Of a DNA stretch of 64,000 nucleotides, positions 1 through 11,152 are shown piece after piece. This stretch comes from Robiginitomaculum antarcticum DSM 21748. Lineage in GTDB: Bacteria > Pseudomonadota > Alphaproteobacteria > Caulobacterales > Maricaulaceae. The DNA lies in NCBI RefSeq assembly GCF_000365025.1, contig NZ_KB823011.1:496001-560000 (forward strand). The letters are read 5' to 3'. Within the stretch, counting starts at the first letter, position 1, and the number at the start of each line of letters is the position of its first letter. The notes beneath the pieces were generated by a model. It had not been told where the DNA came from. It did not search any database and was given only the letters and a program-made list of their open reading frames with translations. Position numbers and translations under genes: made by a program.

Positions 1-1272
1 GTCGGGATGTAGCGCTGAAACATCACCCGTGCGGAACCATCCATCGTCGGTGAAAGCATCGCTACCCGCGCCTTTAAAATAACCTTTGGCGACCCAAGGC
101 CCGCGCACATGTAAATGCCCGCTGGTCTCGCCGTCTTCGGGGAGAATTTTACCTTCATCATCAACAATGCGCATTTCCACACCGAAAATGCGCCGTCCGG
201 CCAGTAGCTTATGAGGGACCGTGGATTCATAGTCAGGATAATCCGTCATCGGGTCGGGCGCATATGTACTGCCCAGCGGACTGGTCTCCGTCATACCCCA
301 GCCTTGCTGCATGGGTATGCCCAGTTCTTGCTCGTAAGCGCGCAACAGTGATTCGGGCAGGGCCGAGCCGCCGACCAATGCCTTTTCAACAGTAGGCATA
401 GACTGCTTGGTCTCGCGCAAATAGTTGAGAATACCTAGCCAGACAGTCGGCACGCCCGCCATGAGCGTGACTTTTTCCTGATTAATCATTTTGGTCAGGT
501 TTTTACCATCCAGACCGGGCCCGGGCATGACAAGCTTTGCGCCAACCATAGCGGCTGAATAAACGAGCCCCCACGCGCTAACGTGGAACATGGGCACGAC
601 GGCGAGGATCACTGCGTCTGCACGCGCGCCGATCACATCGGGAAATGAACCGGCCATGGCGTGAAGAATAGTCGAGCGATGAGAGTACAGGACGCCCTTG
701 GGATCGCCTGTCGTTCCGGATGTATAACACAATGTACACGCCGTCTTCTCGTCAAACCGTGGCCACGTAATCGTGTCAGACGCGTGTTCTATAAAGCTCT
801 CATAATCTTGAACTTCCGCCTTGTAGTCGGGCATTCCGGCTCTGTCGGATAGGCAGATGAATTTCTCGACCGATTTACAGTGGGTATGAATGCCGTCGAT
901 AATCGGACCGAATGTCGTATCGAACATTATATATTTGTCTTCGGCATGGCTGATCATCCACGCAATTTGATCGGGCTTGAGACGGGGATTAATCGTGTGA
1001 ACAATTGCGCCGATGGAGCTGACCGCATAATAAATCTCGACATGACGGTAATTATTCCACGCAATCGTTGCAATCCGGTCTCCGGGTTTAACACCGGCGG
1101 AGAGCAGGGCATTTGCCAGTTTGCGAACGCGTTTGGCGCAGTCCGCCCATGTATAGCGGTGCTCCGTTCCATCCGTGTTCAATGTGTAGATTTCGCGGCG
1201 ATTATGCACCTTTGCCGCGTGTTCAATCAAATCTGAAATCATCAGATCGTGATCCATCATCAAGCCTTGCAT
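1..1272 (-). CDS. Fatty acyl-CoA synthetase (AMP-binding), N-terminal 424 codons
   Basis: The reverse strand is open from an ATG at 1272 to the left edge, 424 codons without a stop, so the C-terminus is outside the window. The product is an adenylate-forming acyl-CoA ligase: it activates a fatty acid with ATP and joins it to CoA. The P-loop-like motif YTSGTTGDPKG lies near residues 181-191, and the later motifs GWGMTETSP and GWFRTGD are present. The N-terminus (MQGLMMDHDLMISDLIEHAA) resembles the medium/long-chain AlkK-like group by eye. It is divergent from the dehydratase gene at 1361 with about 88 bases between them. Family assignment is firm; chain-length preference is unknown. Confidence 0.93.
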   Translation of the reverse strand, partial: MQGLMMDHDLMISDLIEHAAKVHNRREIYTLNTDGTEHRYTWADCAKRVRKLANALLSAGVKPGDRIATIAWNNYRHVEIYYAVSSIGAIVHTINPRLKPDQIAWMISHAEDKYIMFDTTFGPIIDGIHTHCKSVEKFICLSDRAGMPDYKAEVQDYESFIEHASDTITWPRFDEKTACTLCYTSGTTGDPKGVLYSHRSTILHAMAGSFPDVIGARADAVILAVVPMFHVSAWGLVYSAAMVGAKLVMPGPGLDGKNLTKMINQEKVTLMAGVPTVWLGILNYLRETKQSMPTVEKALVGGSALPESLLRAYEQELGIPMQQGWGMTETSPLGSTYAPDPMTDYPDYESTVPHKLLAGRRIFGVEMRIVDDEGKILPEDGETSGHLHVRGPWVAKGYFKGAGSDAFTDDGWFRTGDVSALHPD

Positions 1273-1360
1273 TATATATTCCCTTATGTGTTTTTATTGT
1301 TGCGCTCTTGTGTCAATTTACATCTATCAGGTCAATCAAAACGCCGCGCAGGGAGACAAT

Positions 1361-2338
1361 ATGAGCATAAATTATCATGATGTTGCGGACGCTTCGCAGC
1401 GTCTGAGGGGCAAAACAAAACTTACGCCGGTGCTTCAAAGCAAAGTGCTCTCGCAGATCGCCGGATACAATATTTTTTCCAAGGCCGAATGCCTTCAACA
1501 TACAGGGTCATTTAAATATCGCGGCGCTTATAACCGCCTCTCGGCGATGAGCGCAGATGAGCGCGCGAACGGTGTCGTGGCATTCTCATCAGGAAATCAC
1601 GCGCAAGGCGTAGCGCGCGCCGCTAAAGAATTGGGGATTGACGCAATTATCGTGATGCCGAGCGATGCGCCTAAAGTGAAAGTCGATGGCGTCCTTGCCG
1701 ATGGCGCGCGTATCCACAGCTACGATCGAATGACCGAGTCGCGTGAAAAGATTGCCGCAGATATATCCGCCCGCGACGGGCGGATCGTTGTTCCATCCTT
1801 TGACGACCTTTACATTATTGCCGGTCAAGGCACGGCCGGAATTGAACTCGCCAAACAATGCGAAGAGATGCATATAACGCTGGACGCGTTGATTATTTGT
1901 TTGGGCGGGGGCGGGCTTTGCGCGGGCATCAGTACGGCGTTCAAGCACTTGTCTCCGCACACCAAAATATTCGGCGCGGAGCCGGCAGATTATAACGATC
2001 ATCAAATGAGCCTGTCTTACGGCAACCGGGTTACACTTATCAGTCCACCGCCAACTTTGTGCGATGCGCTTATGACGCCTCAACCCGGGGCTTTAACATG
2101 GCCGATAAATTCGAAAAACCTGTCCGGCGTATGTACAGTCACAGACGAAGAATGCCTGATGACGATGAAACTTGCAAAGCAGCGCCTAGGCGTCACATTG
2201 GAACCAGGCGGCTCTGTTGCACTCACCGCGGCGCTTTCCGGTCGATTTAATAGCTTTGGCGATTTCGCAAATGTCGGCGTGATTTTGTCGGGGGGCAATG
2301 TTGACCCTGATGTCATGGCCCGCGCTATGGCGATGTAG
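1361..2338 (+). CDS. Threonine/serine dehydratase-like PLP enzyme
   Basis: A 325-residue fold-type II PLP enzyme, probably a catabolic-type threonine ammonia-lyase or serine racemase-like protein that deaminates threonine/serine. The PLP lysine is K52 in GSFKYRGA; SGNHAQGVA and the glycine-rich phosphate loop GGGGLCAG follow. The open frame runs upstream to 1286, but I take the ATG at 1361 because GGGAG lies about 6 bases upstream and homologues begin close to this point. There is no C-terminal ACT regulatory domain, so it is not the long, isoleucine-feedback-inhibited IlvA. It ends 22 bases before the convergent transglycosylase gene. Substrate (Thr, Ser, or racemisation of Ser) cannot be settled from sequence. 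Confidence 0.87.
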   Translation: MSINYHDVADASQRLRGKTKLTPVLQSKVLSQIAGYNIFSKAECLQHTGSFKYRGAYNRLSAMSADERANGVVAFSSGNHAQGVARAAKELGIDAIIVMPSDAPKVKVDGVLADGARIHSYDRMTESREKIAADISARDGRIVVPSFDDLYIIAGQGTAGIELAKQCEEMHITLDALIICLGGGGLCAGISTAFKHLSPHTKIFGAEPADYNDHQMSLSYGNRVTLISPPPTLCDALMTPQPGALTWPINSKNLSGVCTVTDEECLMTMKLAKQRLGVTLEPGGSVALTAALSGRFNSFGDFANVGVILSGGNVDPDVMARAMAM

Positions 2339-2360
2339 CGCGCTATTTTAGAAGGGCACT

Positions 2361-4433
2361 CTAGAAAGACCGGGCCAAATCCTGCCGCAAGGTCAGCACA
2401 GATTGATTGTTATTCAGCCTTGCGCGATAAACCTGCTGGTTTTCCATGACCCGCTGAATGTAATTTCGCGTCTCTGAAAAGGGCAGGCTTTCGACCCAGT
2501 CTACTGGATCAATGCTACCGGATCGCGGATCGCCATATTTTTCGACCCATTGAGAAACCCGTGTCGGTCCCGCATTATAGGCTGCGGCGACCATAATATA
2601 ATTGCCGTTATATTTTTCGAGTAGATCTTTGAGGTGTAAGGCGCCCAGCATGGCCGAATAATCCTGGTCTGTAATCAGCCGGCTTTGAGAATAGGGGACG
2701 CGGTGACGCCGCGCCGTCGCATTAGCCGTTGAGTCGATCATCTGCATCATACCATACGCTCTGGCGTGACTGATGGCGGTCGTCGCAAATTCGCTCTCTT
2801 GCCGCGCAATAGCCAGCACGAAAGGCAAATCATATCCCGGACCTAGACGTCTCATGACATCGGGAATTGGATAAGAGCTTTCCGTCATTAAGGCATCGAC
2901 CCGCCCGCCCTGTTTTCCTGCGCGAACAGACGGAGAATAAAAATGATAATCTTTAGCCAGATCCGCCAAAAGCGTCAGTTCACCGGATTGTGAAACATCG
3001 CCGTCAAGCTGATAGGAAAATTGACGGAAAACCAACTCATTTCCAGTCTCCCCAATCATACGAAGCGCGCGGACAATAGGCTTGGCTTCAAACTGTGCGC
3101 GCATATGATCTGCACCCGGTTCCGGTGGCAAAGACAGAGTGCTTCGGCCTGTTCCTGACGCTTGGATGGCCAGTTGACCATAAAAAGTATTGGGATGGCT
3201 CGCCGCTTCTGCATATCGCGCCTGCGCTGCGGGTAGACCCAAAGCTGACTCAGCACGTCCTTGCCAATAGGCAGCGCGGCCAACAGATACAGGCGTCGAC
3301 ACGCCGCCACGCAGCCGGTCAAAATGCATCTTGGCGCGTTGCGGTTGGTTTAATTTACGAAGGGATAGCCATCCGGCGAGAAACTCAGCTTCGGCAAAAG
3401 CCAGGCCCTCTTTAAGCCCGTGGGGCGTGATCATTTGATAGGCTTCAGCAAACCGGTTTTCAGAGATGAGCCAATAGGCCATAATTTTACGCTCGGTCCA
3501 CAACCGGTCTTTGCCTTGGTCTGTCGATGCAGGGGCGGAGATCTCCAGATATACCGGAAGAGCATAATCTTTGGTTTTACGTTTTCGCCGCCACCGCGCG
3601 CGCTCGAACAGAAGCCCTGTATCTCTGGCCTGTGCAGGTGATAGCGCGTCAATAGCTCTGTCCATTCCGGACCGATTAGCCCCGACGCGAATACGGGCAT
3701 CGGCCAGTTTGCGGTCGGACGTGTTCATAAAGGGCAAGAGAGCCTCGGCGCTGCTATAATAGCGCGAGCCTAGCCAGATCAGATGATCGGCACGCGCGGC
3801 ATGATCATCACGCGTAAGCTTGCCCCCATATTGCGCGAAAAGCTCTTTTTGACGGTCTCTTGTTAATCTGCTGTCACGCCAGGCCTTGCGTAACCAGATT
3901 AGGCCATTTCGTTCGTCACCGACGCCGAAATAAGCGCGGGCCAGAGCTGCGCGACCTTCGCCGGACGCAGGGTCTTGAAACTCGGCCGGTAAAGACTGGA
4001 ACCATTGCAATGTGCGCTGCGGAGACATCGGATCTTCGAAAAGCATCCGCTCCGCGCGCGCTCTGATTGTGATCATTCTCGGCCAATCGGGATGGCGAGA
4101 CATTAATCCCGTGATTTCGGCTAGTGACACCTCATTGGTGCGCACAGCCAGACGCCATATTAGGACATCACGGGCAATGGGGTCTTTGATGCGCCCGCGA
4201 TATCTTGCCACGTCATCCCAACCGTTTTGATCTGCAGCGCGCATGCCCATCCGAAAATTTTGTGCATCGGTTTGTGACAATATTTGAGAATTGCCTTCCG
4301 GCACAGGTTTCACCCGCGGGACAGGAATGCTTTGTGCCAGGGCCGTAGCGTTGATCGGGCCAAAAACCGCCATAATGCCAAGGCATATGAGAAGAATTGG
4401 GCAGACTATGTGAGAAAATTTTAAAAATCGCAT
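2361..4433 (-). CDS. slt: Soluble lytic murein transglycosylase
   Basis: A 690-residue periplasmic enzyme that cleaves peptidoglycan to 1,6-anhydromuropeptides. The N-terminus is a signal peptide ending near ATALAQS. A long helical superhelix typical of the Slt70 family follows, then the C-terminal goose-type lysozyme-like domain: catalytic Glu in ARQESEF, then ARAYGMMQMIDSTA and VAAAYNAGP, and a Tyr/Arg-rich end (ETRNYIQRVMENQQVYRARL). Length is close to the family norm. It is convergent with the dehydratase gene and divergent from dapA, so it is probably transcribed alone. Family call is firm; the Slt symbol is by similarity. Confidence 0.93.
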   Translation of the reverse strand: MRFLKFSHIVCPILLICLGIMAVFGPINATALAQSIPVPRVKPVPEGNSQILSQTDAQNFRMGMRAADQNGWDDVARYRGRIKDPIARDVLIWRLAVRTNEVSLAEITGLMSRHPDWPRMITIRARAERMLFEDPMSPQRTLQWFQSLPAEFQDPASGEGRAALARAYFGVGDERNGLIWLRKAWRDSRLTRDRQKELFAQYGGKLTRDDHAARADHLIWLGSRYYSSAEALLPFMNTSDRKLADARIRVGANRSGMDRAIDALSPAQARDTGLLFERARWRRKRKTKDYALPVYLEISAPASTDQGKDRLWTERKIMAYWLISENRFAEAYQMITPHGLKEGLAFAEAEFLAGWLSLRKLNQPQRAKMHFDRLRGGVSTPVSVGRAAYWQGRAESALGLPAAQARYAEAASHPNTFYGQLAIQASGTGRSTLSLPPEPGADHMRAQFEAKPIVRALRMIGETGNELVFRQFSYQLDGDVSQSGELTLLADLAKDYHFYSPSVRAGKQGGRVDALMTESSYPIPDVMRRLGPGYDLPFVLAIARQESEFATTAISHARAYGMMQMIDSTANATARRHRVPYSQSRLITDQDYSAMLGALHLKDLLEKYNGNYIMVAAAYNAGPTRVSQWVEKYGDPRSGSIDPVDWVESLPFSETRNYIQRVMENQQVYRARLNNNQSVLTLRQDLARSF

Positions 4434-4523
4434 GAGGCAATTCTAATGGATGGCTTGCACGGGGCAACTAAAGAAAGCTAAGACGCTGCACAAATATAGG
4501 GGAAACCCGCAATCGAGGTACTC

Positions 4524-5414
4524 ATGACAACACAAAAGCCCATTCACGGTTCTATGACTGCGCTGGTCACGCCGTTTAAAGACGGAAAAGTCGACGAGAC
4601 AGCTTTTGGCGACTTTGTGAACTGGCAGATCGAATCAGGGACGCATGGACTAGTGCCTTGCGGCACAACGGGCGAGTCTGCGACATTATCAGATGACGAG
4701 CATAAACGTGTTATAAAGCTTTGCGTCGAGGCGGCCGCAGGGCGCGTGCCCGTTATTGCCGGCGCGGGATCCAATGAAACAACAGTCTCGATCCGCTATG
4801 CCAGTCACGCCAAAGACCTTGGCGCGGACGCCGCTCTTATTGTGACGCCCTATTATAATAAACCCAGTCAGGAAGGTATATTTCAGCATTTTAAAGCCAT
4901 TTCAGACGCTGTCGATATACCCATTATTGTTTACAATATCCCGGGACGCAGTGTAGTGGACATTTCCAACGAAACAATGGCGCGGTTATCTACTCTCCCC
5001 ACTGTTATTGGCTGCAAAGATGCGACAGGCGATATTAGCCGCGTTACCACTTTAATTGACCGCTGCGGCGAGGATTTTATTCAACTCTCCGGTGATGATC
5101 CGACGTCACTGGCCCATAGCGTTTACGGCGGTAAAGGCTGCATTTCTGTCGGCTCCAATGTCGCGCCTGATAAATACGCAGCCTTTCACAACGCTATGTT
5201 ATCCGGTGATTACGCTCTGGCGCGTAAGCTTCACGAAAAACTTGATCGTCTGCACAAAGATCTGTTTTTAGATCCAAGTCCGGCTCCGGCGAAATACGCT
5301 CTGACAGAACTGGGCCGCATGGGGCCGGATGTTCGCCTGCCGATGACGCCGTGTCGCGATGAAACGAAGGCGGCGGTTATTGCGGCGATGAAACGCGCAG
5401 GCATAACGATCTAA
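4524..5414 (+). CDS. dapA: 4-hydroxy-tetrahydrodipicolinate synthase
   Basis: This 296-residue cytoplasmic TIM-barrel lyase condenses pyruvate with aspartate semialdehyde, the first committed step to diaminopimelate and lysine. The Schiff-base lysine is K165 in GCKDATGD, the catalytic tyrosine Y137 in VYNIPGR, and the active-site threonines lie in CGTTGES (residues 46-52). A Shine-Dalgarno-like GAGG precedes the ATG at 4524. smpB begins two bases after the stop, an order common in alphaproteobacteria, so the two are probably co-transcribed. I found no lysine riboswitch-like structure in the 90 bases upstream. Confidence 0.97.
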   Translation: MTTQKPIHGSMTALVTPFKDGKVDETAFGDFVNWQIESGTHGLVPCGTTGESATLSDDEHKRVIKLCVEAAAGRVPVIAGAGSNETTVSIRYASHAKDLGADAALIVTPYYNKPSQEGIFQHFKAISDAVDIPIIVYNIPGRSVVDISNETMARLSTLPTVIGCKDATGDISRVTTLIDRCGEDFIQLSGDDPTSLAHSVYGGKGCISVGSNVAPDKYAAFHNAMLSGDYALARKLHEKLDRLHKDLFLDPSPAPAKYALTELGRMGPDVRLPMTPCRDETKAAVIAAMKRAGITI

Positions 5415-5415
5415 T

Positions 5416-5898
5416 ATGGCGGTTAAGAAGAAAAAATCCGACGATAATAACAAATTGATCGCGCAGAATCGCCGCGCGCGGTTTGAATTTGAAATCGAAG
5501 ATACGTTCGAAGCGGGTATTAGTCTTGTCGGCACCGAGGTTAAAGCGCTGCGGGAGGGTAAGGCCAATATCGCCGAGGGCTATGTCGGCGTCGAAAATGG
5601 CGAGATAATGCTCATCAACGCGAATATTCCTCTCTATGCTCCGGCAAGCCAGTTTAATCACCTGCCGACACGACCGCGTAAATTGCTATTAAAGAAACGC
5701 GAGATTGCAAAGCTGATTATCGAGCAACAGCGTAAAGGCCGCACGATCGTCCCTCTGAAGATGTACTTTAACGATAAGGGTTTTGTAAAACTGCTTGTCG
5801 GCGTCGGTATTGGCAAGTCTCATTCAGATAAACGAGACAATGTTAAGACGCGCGAATGGAACCGCCAAAAAGCGCGTATCATGCGCGAACAGGGATGA
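5416..5898 (+). CDS. smpB: SsrA-binding protein SmpB
   Basis: A 160-residue basic RNA-binding protein that delivers alanyl-tmRNA to stalled ribosomes for trans-translation. The beta-barrel core shows [20 protein letters not shown] and [16 protein letters not shown]; the lysine/arginine-rich C-terminal tail ([17 protein letters not shown]) is the part that folds into the mRNA channel in known SmpB. Its start lies one base after the dapA stop. I did not find an ssrA gene in this window. Confidence 0.97.
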   Translation: MAVKKKKSDDNNKLIAQNRRARFEFEIEDTFEAGISLVGTEVKALREGKANIAEGYVGVENGEIMLINANIPLYAPASQFNHLPTRPRKLLLKKREIAKLIIEQQRKGRTIVPLKMYFNDKGFVKLLVGVGIGKSHSDKRDNVKTREWNRQKARIMREQG

Positions 5899-6021
5899 TT
5901 CGCTTTCGGACTTGCAGCGGCTCTAACAAATCCACATATAAGCCCTAGCGAAAGCGCGGCGTTTAAGCTATCGAGCGCGCTTTAATTCACAGCTTGGGCC
6001 TATGGCCCATAGGATCCGGCC

Positions 6022-6474
6022 ATGACCACCGTACTTCTGATTATTCAGGTTTTAATTTGTATCGTTCTGATTGGACTGATTCTCATTCAGCGCTCCGAAG
6101 GCGGCGCCTTGGGAATAGGCGGCGGCGGAGGCGGAGGCGGCGGTTTGATGAGTGGTCGCAGCTCTGCTAATGCGGTAACCAAAGCAACAACGATTTTAGG
6201 AACGCTATTTATCCTCAATTGCGTGCTACTATCGATCTTCTTTGCTGTTGAAAATAGCAATACCTCGGCTTTGGCTGAGGATAACACGGAAACAGGTATT
6301 GTGCAGACGGACAACTCCGATAATACTCAAAACCCGAATGCTGACGTTGTGCCTGCTGATGACCTGCAATCGGAAACTCCTGATAGTGAGACCGATGTTG
6401 TTGTCGAGCCGACACCCCAGGAGGGTGATGACGCCGCGACAGAAACAAAACCGGACGCCGGCGACGACGAATAG
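6022..6474 (+). CDS. secG: Preprotein translocase subunit SecG
   Basis: A small inner-membrane partner of SecYE. There are two hydrophobic helices, about residues 3-22 and 54-77, separated by [10 protein letters not shown] and a run of nine glycines (about residues 33-41), then [13 protein letters not shown] as in other SecG proteins. The 150-residue length is explained by an acidic, Thr/Asp/Glu-rich C-terminal tail of about 70 residues, common in alphaproteobacterial SecG. It is followed 36 bases later by pyrG; secG-pyrG adjacency is a known conserved pair. The glycine stretch is a GGN-repeat tract in the DNA. Confidence 0.95.
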   Translation: MTTVLLIIQVLICIVLIGLILIQRSEGGALGIGGGGGGGGGLMSGRSSANAVTKATTILGTLFILNCVLLSIFFAVENSNTSALAEDNTETGIVQTDNSDNTQNPNADVVPADDLQSETPDSETDVVVEPTPQEGDDAATETKPDAGDDE

Positions 6475-6509
6475 GCGTCGTGCCGGATCCGCAAAACATC
6501 GGGACGGCT

Positions 6510-8141
6510 ATGCCACGATATATTTTCATTACAGGCGGCGTTGTTTCTTCGCTTGGCAAAGGCTTGGCCTCGGCTGCGCTCGGCGCGGTATTACAGGCCC
6601 GCGGCTATAAAGTTCGCCTTCGCAAGCTTGACCCATATCTAAACGTCGATCCCGGCACGATGTCACCCTATCAGCACGGGGAAGTTTACGTCACAGATGA
6701 TGGCGCTGAGACCGATCTGGACCTGGGTCATTACGAGCGCTTTACCGGCGTATCAGCCACGCAGGGCGATAATATTACGACGGGCCGAATTTACAAAAAT
6801 ATTATCGAAAAAGAGCGCCGCGGCGATTATCTCGGCGCAACGGTTCAAGTCATTCCGCACGTGACGCACGAGATTAAATCCTTTGTTCTGTCCGATGCCG
6901 GTGATGTGGATTTTGTGCTCTGCGAAGTTGGCGGCACGGTCGGCGATATTGAAGGCCTGCCGTTTTTCGAAGCGTTGCGCCAACTTTCCCAAGAGCTGCC
7001 GCCGCGCCAGACCTGCTTCATGCATGTCACCTTACTGCCCTTTATTGCCGCAGCCGGTGAGATGAAGACCAAACCGACGCAACATAGCGTCAAAGAGCTG
7101 CGCTCTATCGGCATACAACCCGATATTTTGCTGTGCCGTGCTGACCGTCCGATTAGCGATAGTGACCGCGCAAAAATTGGCCGCTTCTGCAATGTGCGCG
7201 AATCAGCTGTCATTCAGGGTCTAGACGCCAAATCTATTTATGACGTGCCGCTGGCCTATCATGCCGAAGGTTTGGACAGCGCTGTGCTTGCGCATTTCGG
7301 CATTGAGGACGCGCCGGATGCTAATCTGGCCCGGTGGGAAGGGATTTCCAAAGCGCTGGCGGAGCCGGACGGCGAGGTGAATATTGGCGTGGTTGGAAAA
7401 TACACTATCCTGCCTGACGCCTACAAATCTTTGACCGAAGCTCTGGTTCATGGCGGCATCGCCAATGAGGTCAAAATTAATATTACATGGCTTGAATCCG
7501 ACATGTTCGAGGGTGATGACGCGCTGACGCATCTTGAAGGTCTAAACGGTATTCTTGTTCCCGGGGGTTTCGGTTACCGTGGCTCGGAAGGGAAAATCCG
7601 TGCAGCGCAATTTGCCCGTGAGCATAATGTCCCGTATTTTGGGATTTGTCTGGGCATGCAAATGGCGGTCATTGAAGCTGCGCGTAATATGGCCGGGATT
7701 GAAACTGCTAAATCCTCAGAATTCGAAGAAATCGACGGTGAGAATGTCGTCGGCCTAATGACAGAATGGACACGCGGCAATGAGCGTCTGAAGCGTGAAG
7801 GCAAGAGTGATCTGGGCGGCACCATGCGTCTGGGCGCCTATCCGGCAACGCTCACAGAAGGGTCATTGGTGGCACAGATTTACGGCACTCGGAATATAGA
7901 GGAACGTCACCGTCACCGTTATGAGGTCAATGTGGACTATAAAGATCGTCTGGAGGCGGCGGGACTAAAATTCTCCGGTCTTTCGCCAGACGGAGTTTTA
8001 CCTGAAATTGTCGAAATTCCAGATCATCCATGGTATGTTGGTGTTCAATATCATCCGGAGCTAAAATCGCGTCCCTTTAAACCGCATCCTTTGTTTGCCG
8101 GATTTATCAAAGCGGCTAAAACACAAAGCCGCTTGGTTTAG
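6510..8141 (+). CDS. pyrG: CTP synthase
   Basis: A 543-residue cytoplasmic enzyme converting UTP to CTP using ATP and glutamine. The N-terminal synthetase domain opens with [19 protein letters not shown] (P-loop). The C-terminal class I glutamine amidotransferase domain has the nucleophile C380 in FGICLGMQ and the His/Glu pair in [11 protein letters not shown]. The frame is open from a GTG at 6480, but I take the ATG at 6510 because the conserved N-terminus begins there and the resulting length matches the family. It follows secG and precedes a CorA-family gene. Confidence 0.97.
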   Translation: MPRYIFITGGVVSSLGKGLASAALGAVLQARGYKVRLRKLDPYLNVDPGTMSPYQHGEVYVTDDGAETDLDLGHYERFTGVSATQGDNITTGRIYKNIIEKERRGDYLGATVQVIPHVTHEIKSFVLSDAGDVDFVLCEVGGTVGDIEGLPFFEALRQLSQELPPRQTCFMHVTLLPFIAAAGEMKTKPTQHSVKELRSIGIQPDILLCRADRPISDSDRAKIGRFCNVRESAVIQGLDAKSIYDVPLAYHAEGLDSAVLAHFGIEDAPDANLARWEGISKALAEPDGEVNIGVVGKYTILPDAYKSLTEALVHGGIANEVKINITWLESDMFEGDDALTHLEGLNGILVPGGFGYRGSEGKIRAAQFAREHNVPYFGICLGMQMAVIEAARNMAGIETAKSSEFEEIDGENVVGLMTEWTRGNERLKREGKSDLGGTMRLGAYPATLTEGSLVAQIYGTRNIEERHRHRYEVNVDYKDRLEAAGLKFSGLSPDGVLPEIVEIPDHPWYVGVQYHPELKSRPFKPHPLFAGFIKAAKTQSRLV

Positions 8142-8158
8142 CGGTACAGGAATATGTT

Positions 8159-9076
8159 ATGACCCAGATTTTACGAACAGCATTTGGTGATAACAAACAC
8201 TTTCTCGAAATAGAACACTGTCTGTCTTTGAGCGCGGAAGATGTCGCCGAACTGACATCGATTGCCGGCGCGCAGGATGTCAGAACGTTAAGGATGGCGA
8301 GCCCGCGTCCGAAATGTATGGTCAACGATAAAGATATCCTGATTGTGCTGCGCGGAATCAACTTCAATGAAGGTTCACAGCCCGATGATATGGTGTCTGT
8401 CCGTATCTGGATGGACGACACAACTTTTATCGCCAGCGAACGCCGGCCAGTCAAATCTGTAGATGCGGCCGCATCACGTATAGACAAAATGCATACCACA
8501 CCGGATTTACTGCTTGCCATAATTGAGGAATTGCAGCTGCGAATCGAGGCGCATATTAACGAACTGGATGAACAGGTTGATAGCGCCGAAGATGAAGCTT
8601 TGGGTGACCCAAATAAAAAGCGCAGACTTGAAATTATGGAATTTCGCCGCAGCATCATATCCCTACGCCGTTACCTGTTGCCGCAGCGCGAAACATTATT
8701 GACATTAAGCCGCGCCAAGGTTGATTTTTTTACAGAAGACCAGCAACAAAGCTTTCTGGACCAATATTATCGGGCGGCCCGTATTTGTGATGCGCTAGAC
8801 GCTCTGCGTGAGCGGTTAAGCCTCATCCAGGAAGAAATTACAGCTGTAATTTCCGATCGCATGAACCAAAATATGTATGTCCTGTCGATCATTTCGCTCG
8901 TCTTCTTACCACTCGGATTTTTAACGGGCCTGTTCGGGATTAATGTGGGCGGCATGCCAATGGTCGCCGATGGGGGGAGTAGCTTAGAGCCTATGGGGTT
9001 CTGGATCGTTGTCGGGCTGTGTATCGTCTGCGCGATCGGGATCGGCATAGTTATGCGTATCAAAAATTGGATCTAG
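8159..9076 (+). CDS. zntB: CorA-family zinc transporter, ZntB-like
   Basis: A 305-residue CorA-superfamily inner-membrane protein with a large cytoplasmic alpha/beta domain, a long helix rich in acidic residues, and two C-terminal membrane helices (about residues 240-262 and 278-298). The loop motif is GIN (TGLFGINVGGMP) rather than the GMN of Mg-transporting CorA; GIN followed by VGG is typical of ZntB. It sits 17 bases after pyrG, so read-through is likely. Zinc as substrate is inferred from the motif, not shown. Confidence 0.85.
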   Translation: MTQILRTAFGDNKHFLEIEHCLSLSAEDVAELTSIAGAQDVRTLRMASPRPKCMVNDKDILIVLRGINFNEGSQPDDMVSVRIWMDDTTFIASERRPVKSVDAAASRIDKMHTTPDLLLAIIEELQLRIEAHINELDEQVDSAEDEALGDPNKKRRLEIMEFRRSIISLRRYLLPQRETLLTLSRAKVDFFTEDQQQSFLDQYYRAARICDALDALRERLSLIQEEITAVISDRMNQNMYVLSIISLVFLPLGFLTGLFGINVGGMPMVADGGSSLEPMGFWIVVGLCIVCAIGIGIVMRIKNWI

Positions 9077-9191
9077 CTGCAGCGTGACTGAAGATTTCAT
9101 CCACAGCCTACTTGCAACAGCGGGCGCAATAGCTTAGGACGCGCCGAGTTTGACACGGCAAGTGCCGTATTTAAAATATAGGAGAACCGTT

Positions 9192-9371
9192 ATGGCGGTC
9201 CCAAAGAGTAAAATTTCCAAATCCCGCCGTGGCCAGCGCCGCGCACATGACGCTCTGACAGCAACAAATTATGTTGAAGACAAAGATAGCGGCGAGCTTC
9301 GCCGTCAGCACCATGTTGATCTGAAGTCCGGCATGTATCGCGGACGTCAAATCCTGCAGCCCAAAGATTAG
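9192..9371 (+). CDS. rpmF: 50S ribosomal protein L32
   Basis: A 59-residue basic ribosomal protein starting [20 protein letters not shown], the conserved L32 N-terminus. The frame is open from 9150, but the ATG at 9192 has a good ribosome binding site (GGAGAA) and gives the family N-terminus. The zinc-binding cysteines found in some L32 proteins are absent, as in many alphaproteobacteria. A strong intrinsic terminator follows 19 bases after the stop. Confidence 0.97.
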   Translation: MAVPKSKISKSRRGQRRAHDALTATNYVEDKDSGELRRQHHVDLKSGMYRGRQILQPKD

Positions 9372-9390
9372 GGTTTGCAAACCGATTAGG

Positions 9391-10734
<1,344 letters not shown>

Positions 10735-10743
10735 CCTTACATT

Positions 10744-10774
10744 TACCATGGGGCGGCACTATCACGCCATGGTA
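10744..10774. promoter_or_regulatory. Hairpin over the ftsB-like gene start
   Basis: TACCATGGGGCG at 10744-10755 can pair with CGCCATGGTA at 10765-10774 with a two-base bulge. No T run follows, so it is not a normal terminator. Both candidate ATG codons of the next gene (10748 and 10769) lie inside the arms, which could hide them in mRNA. Function is inference. Confidence 0.4.
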
Positions 10775-11074
10775 CAGACCTTTCTATTCTTCAAACGGCA
10801 TTTCATCCTGATTTGTGTCGGTCTACTCTATACCTATCTGGCTATTCATATGATCGGCGGACGGCAGGGCATGGTTCAAATCGCAGAGACCCGCGCCGAG
10901 CTATCTGCGCTTCAAAATAAAATTGCGAAGGTCAAAGCGCAGCGCGTAGGTTTAGAACACCACGCGGATCAATTACGCGCTAAACACTTGTCTGAAGACC
11001 GCCTTGATGAGGAAAGTCGTCAGCATTTAGGTTTTTCACATGTGAACGACCTAGTGATTATTCTTGACGATTGA
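10748..11074 (+). CDS. ftsB: FtsB/DivIC-family septum formation initiator
   Basis: A short bitopic membrane protein of about 108 residues: a basic N-terminus, one membrane helix (FILICVGLLYTYLAIHMI), a coiled-coil (ETRAELSALQNKIAKVKAQR and on), and a C-terminal region with LGFSHVNDLVII. This is the layout of FtsB/DivIC divisome proteins, which bind FtsL and FtsQ. The open frame extends back into eno, but the coding signal begins near 10748; ATG at 10769 is an equally possible start and neither has a clear ribosome binding site. The position after eno supports the call. Confidence 0.8.
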   Translation: MGRHYHAMVQTFLFFKRHFILICVGLLYTYLAIHMIGGRQGMVQIAETRAELSALQNKIAKVKAQRVGLEHHADQLRAKHLSEDRLDEESRQHLGFSHVNDLVIILDD

Positions 11075-11110
11075 GCCGTAAAATCCTCTAATATGCTTTA
11101 AGCTATGGTT

Positions 11111-11125
11111 TATGTGCTTCACATA
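11111..11125. promoter_or_regulatory. Palindrome upstream of pdhA
   Basis: TATGTG at 11111-11116 and CACATA at 11120-11125 form a perfect 6-bp inverted repeat with a 3-base centre, 28 bases before pdhA. It could be an operator or a small mRNA hairpin. No regulator can be named. Confidence 0.3.
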
Positions 11126-11152
11126 TGAACTAATATATTTCTGTGAGGGTAA

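Noticed and set aside
4434-4523. Lysine riboswitch upstream of dapA
   Set aside because: The gap is only 90 bases and shows no multi-helix structure.
6087-6559. Open frames on the minus strand of secG
   Set aside because: They mirror the GGN tract and acidic tail codons of secG; no ribosome binding site or family similarity.
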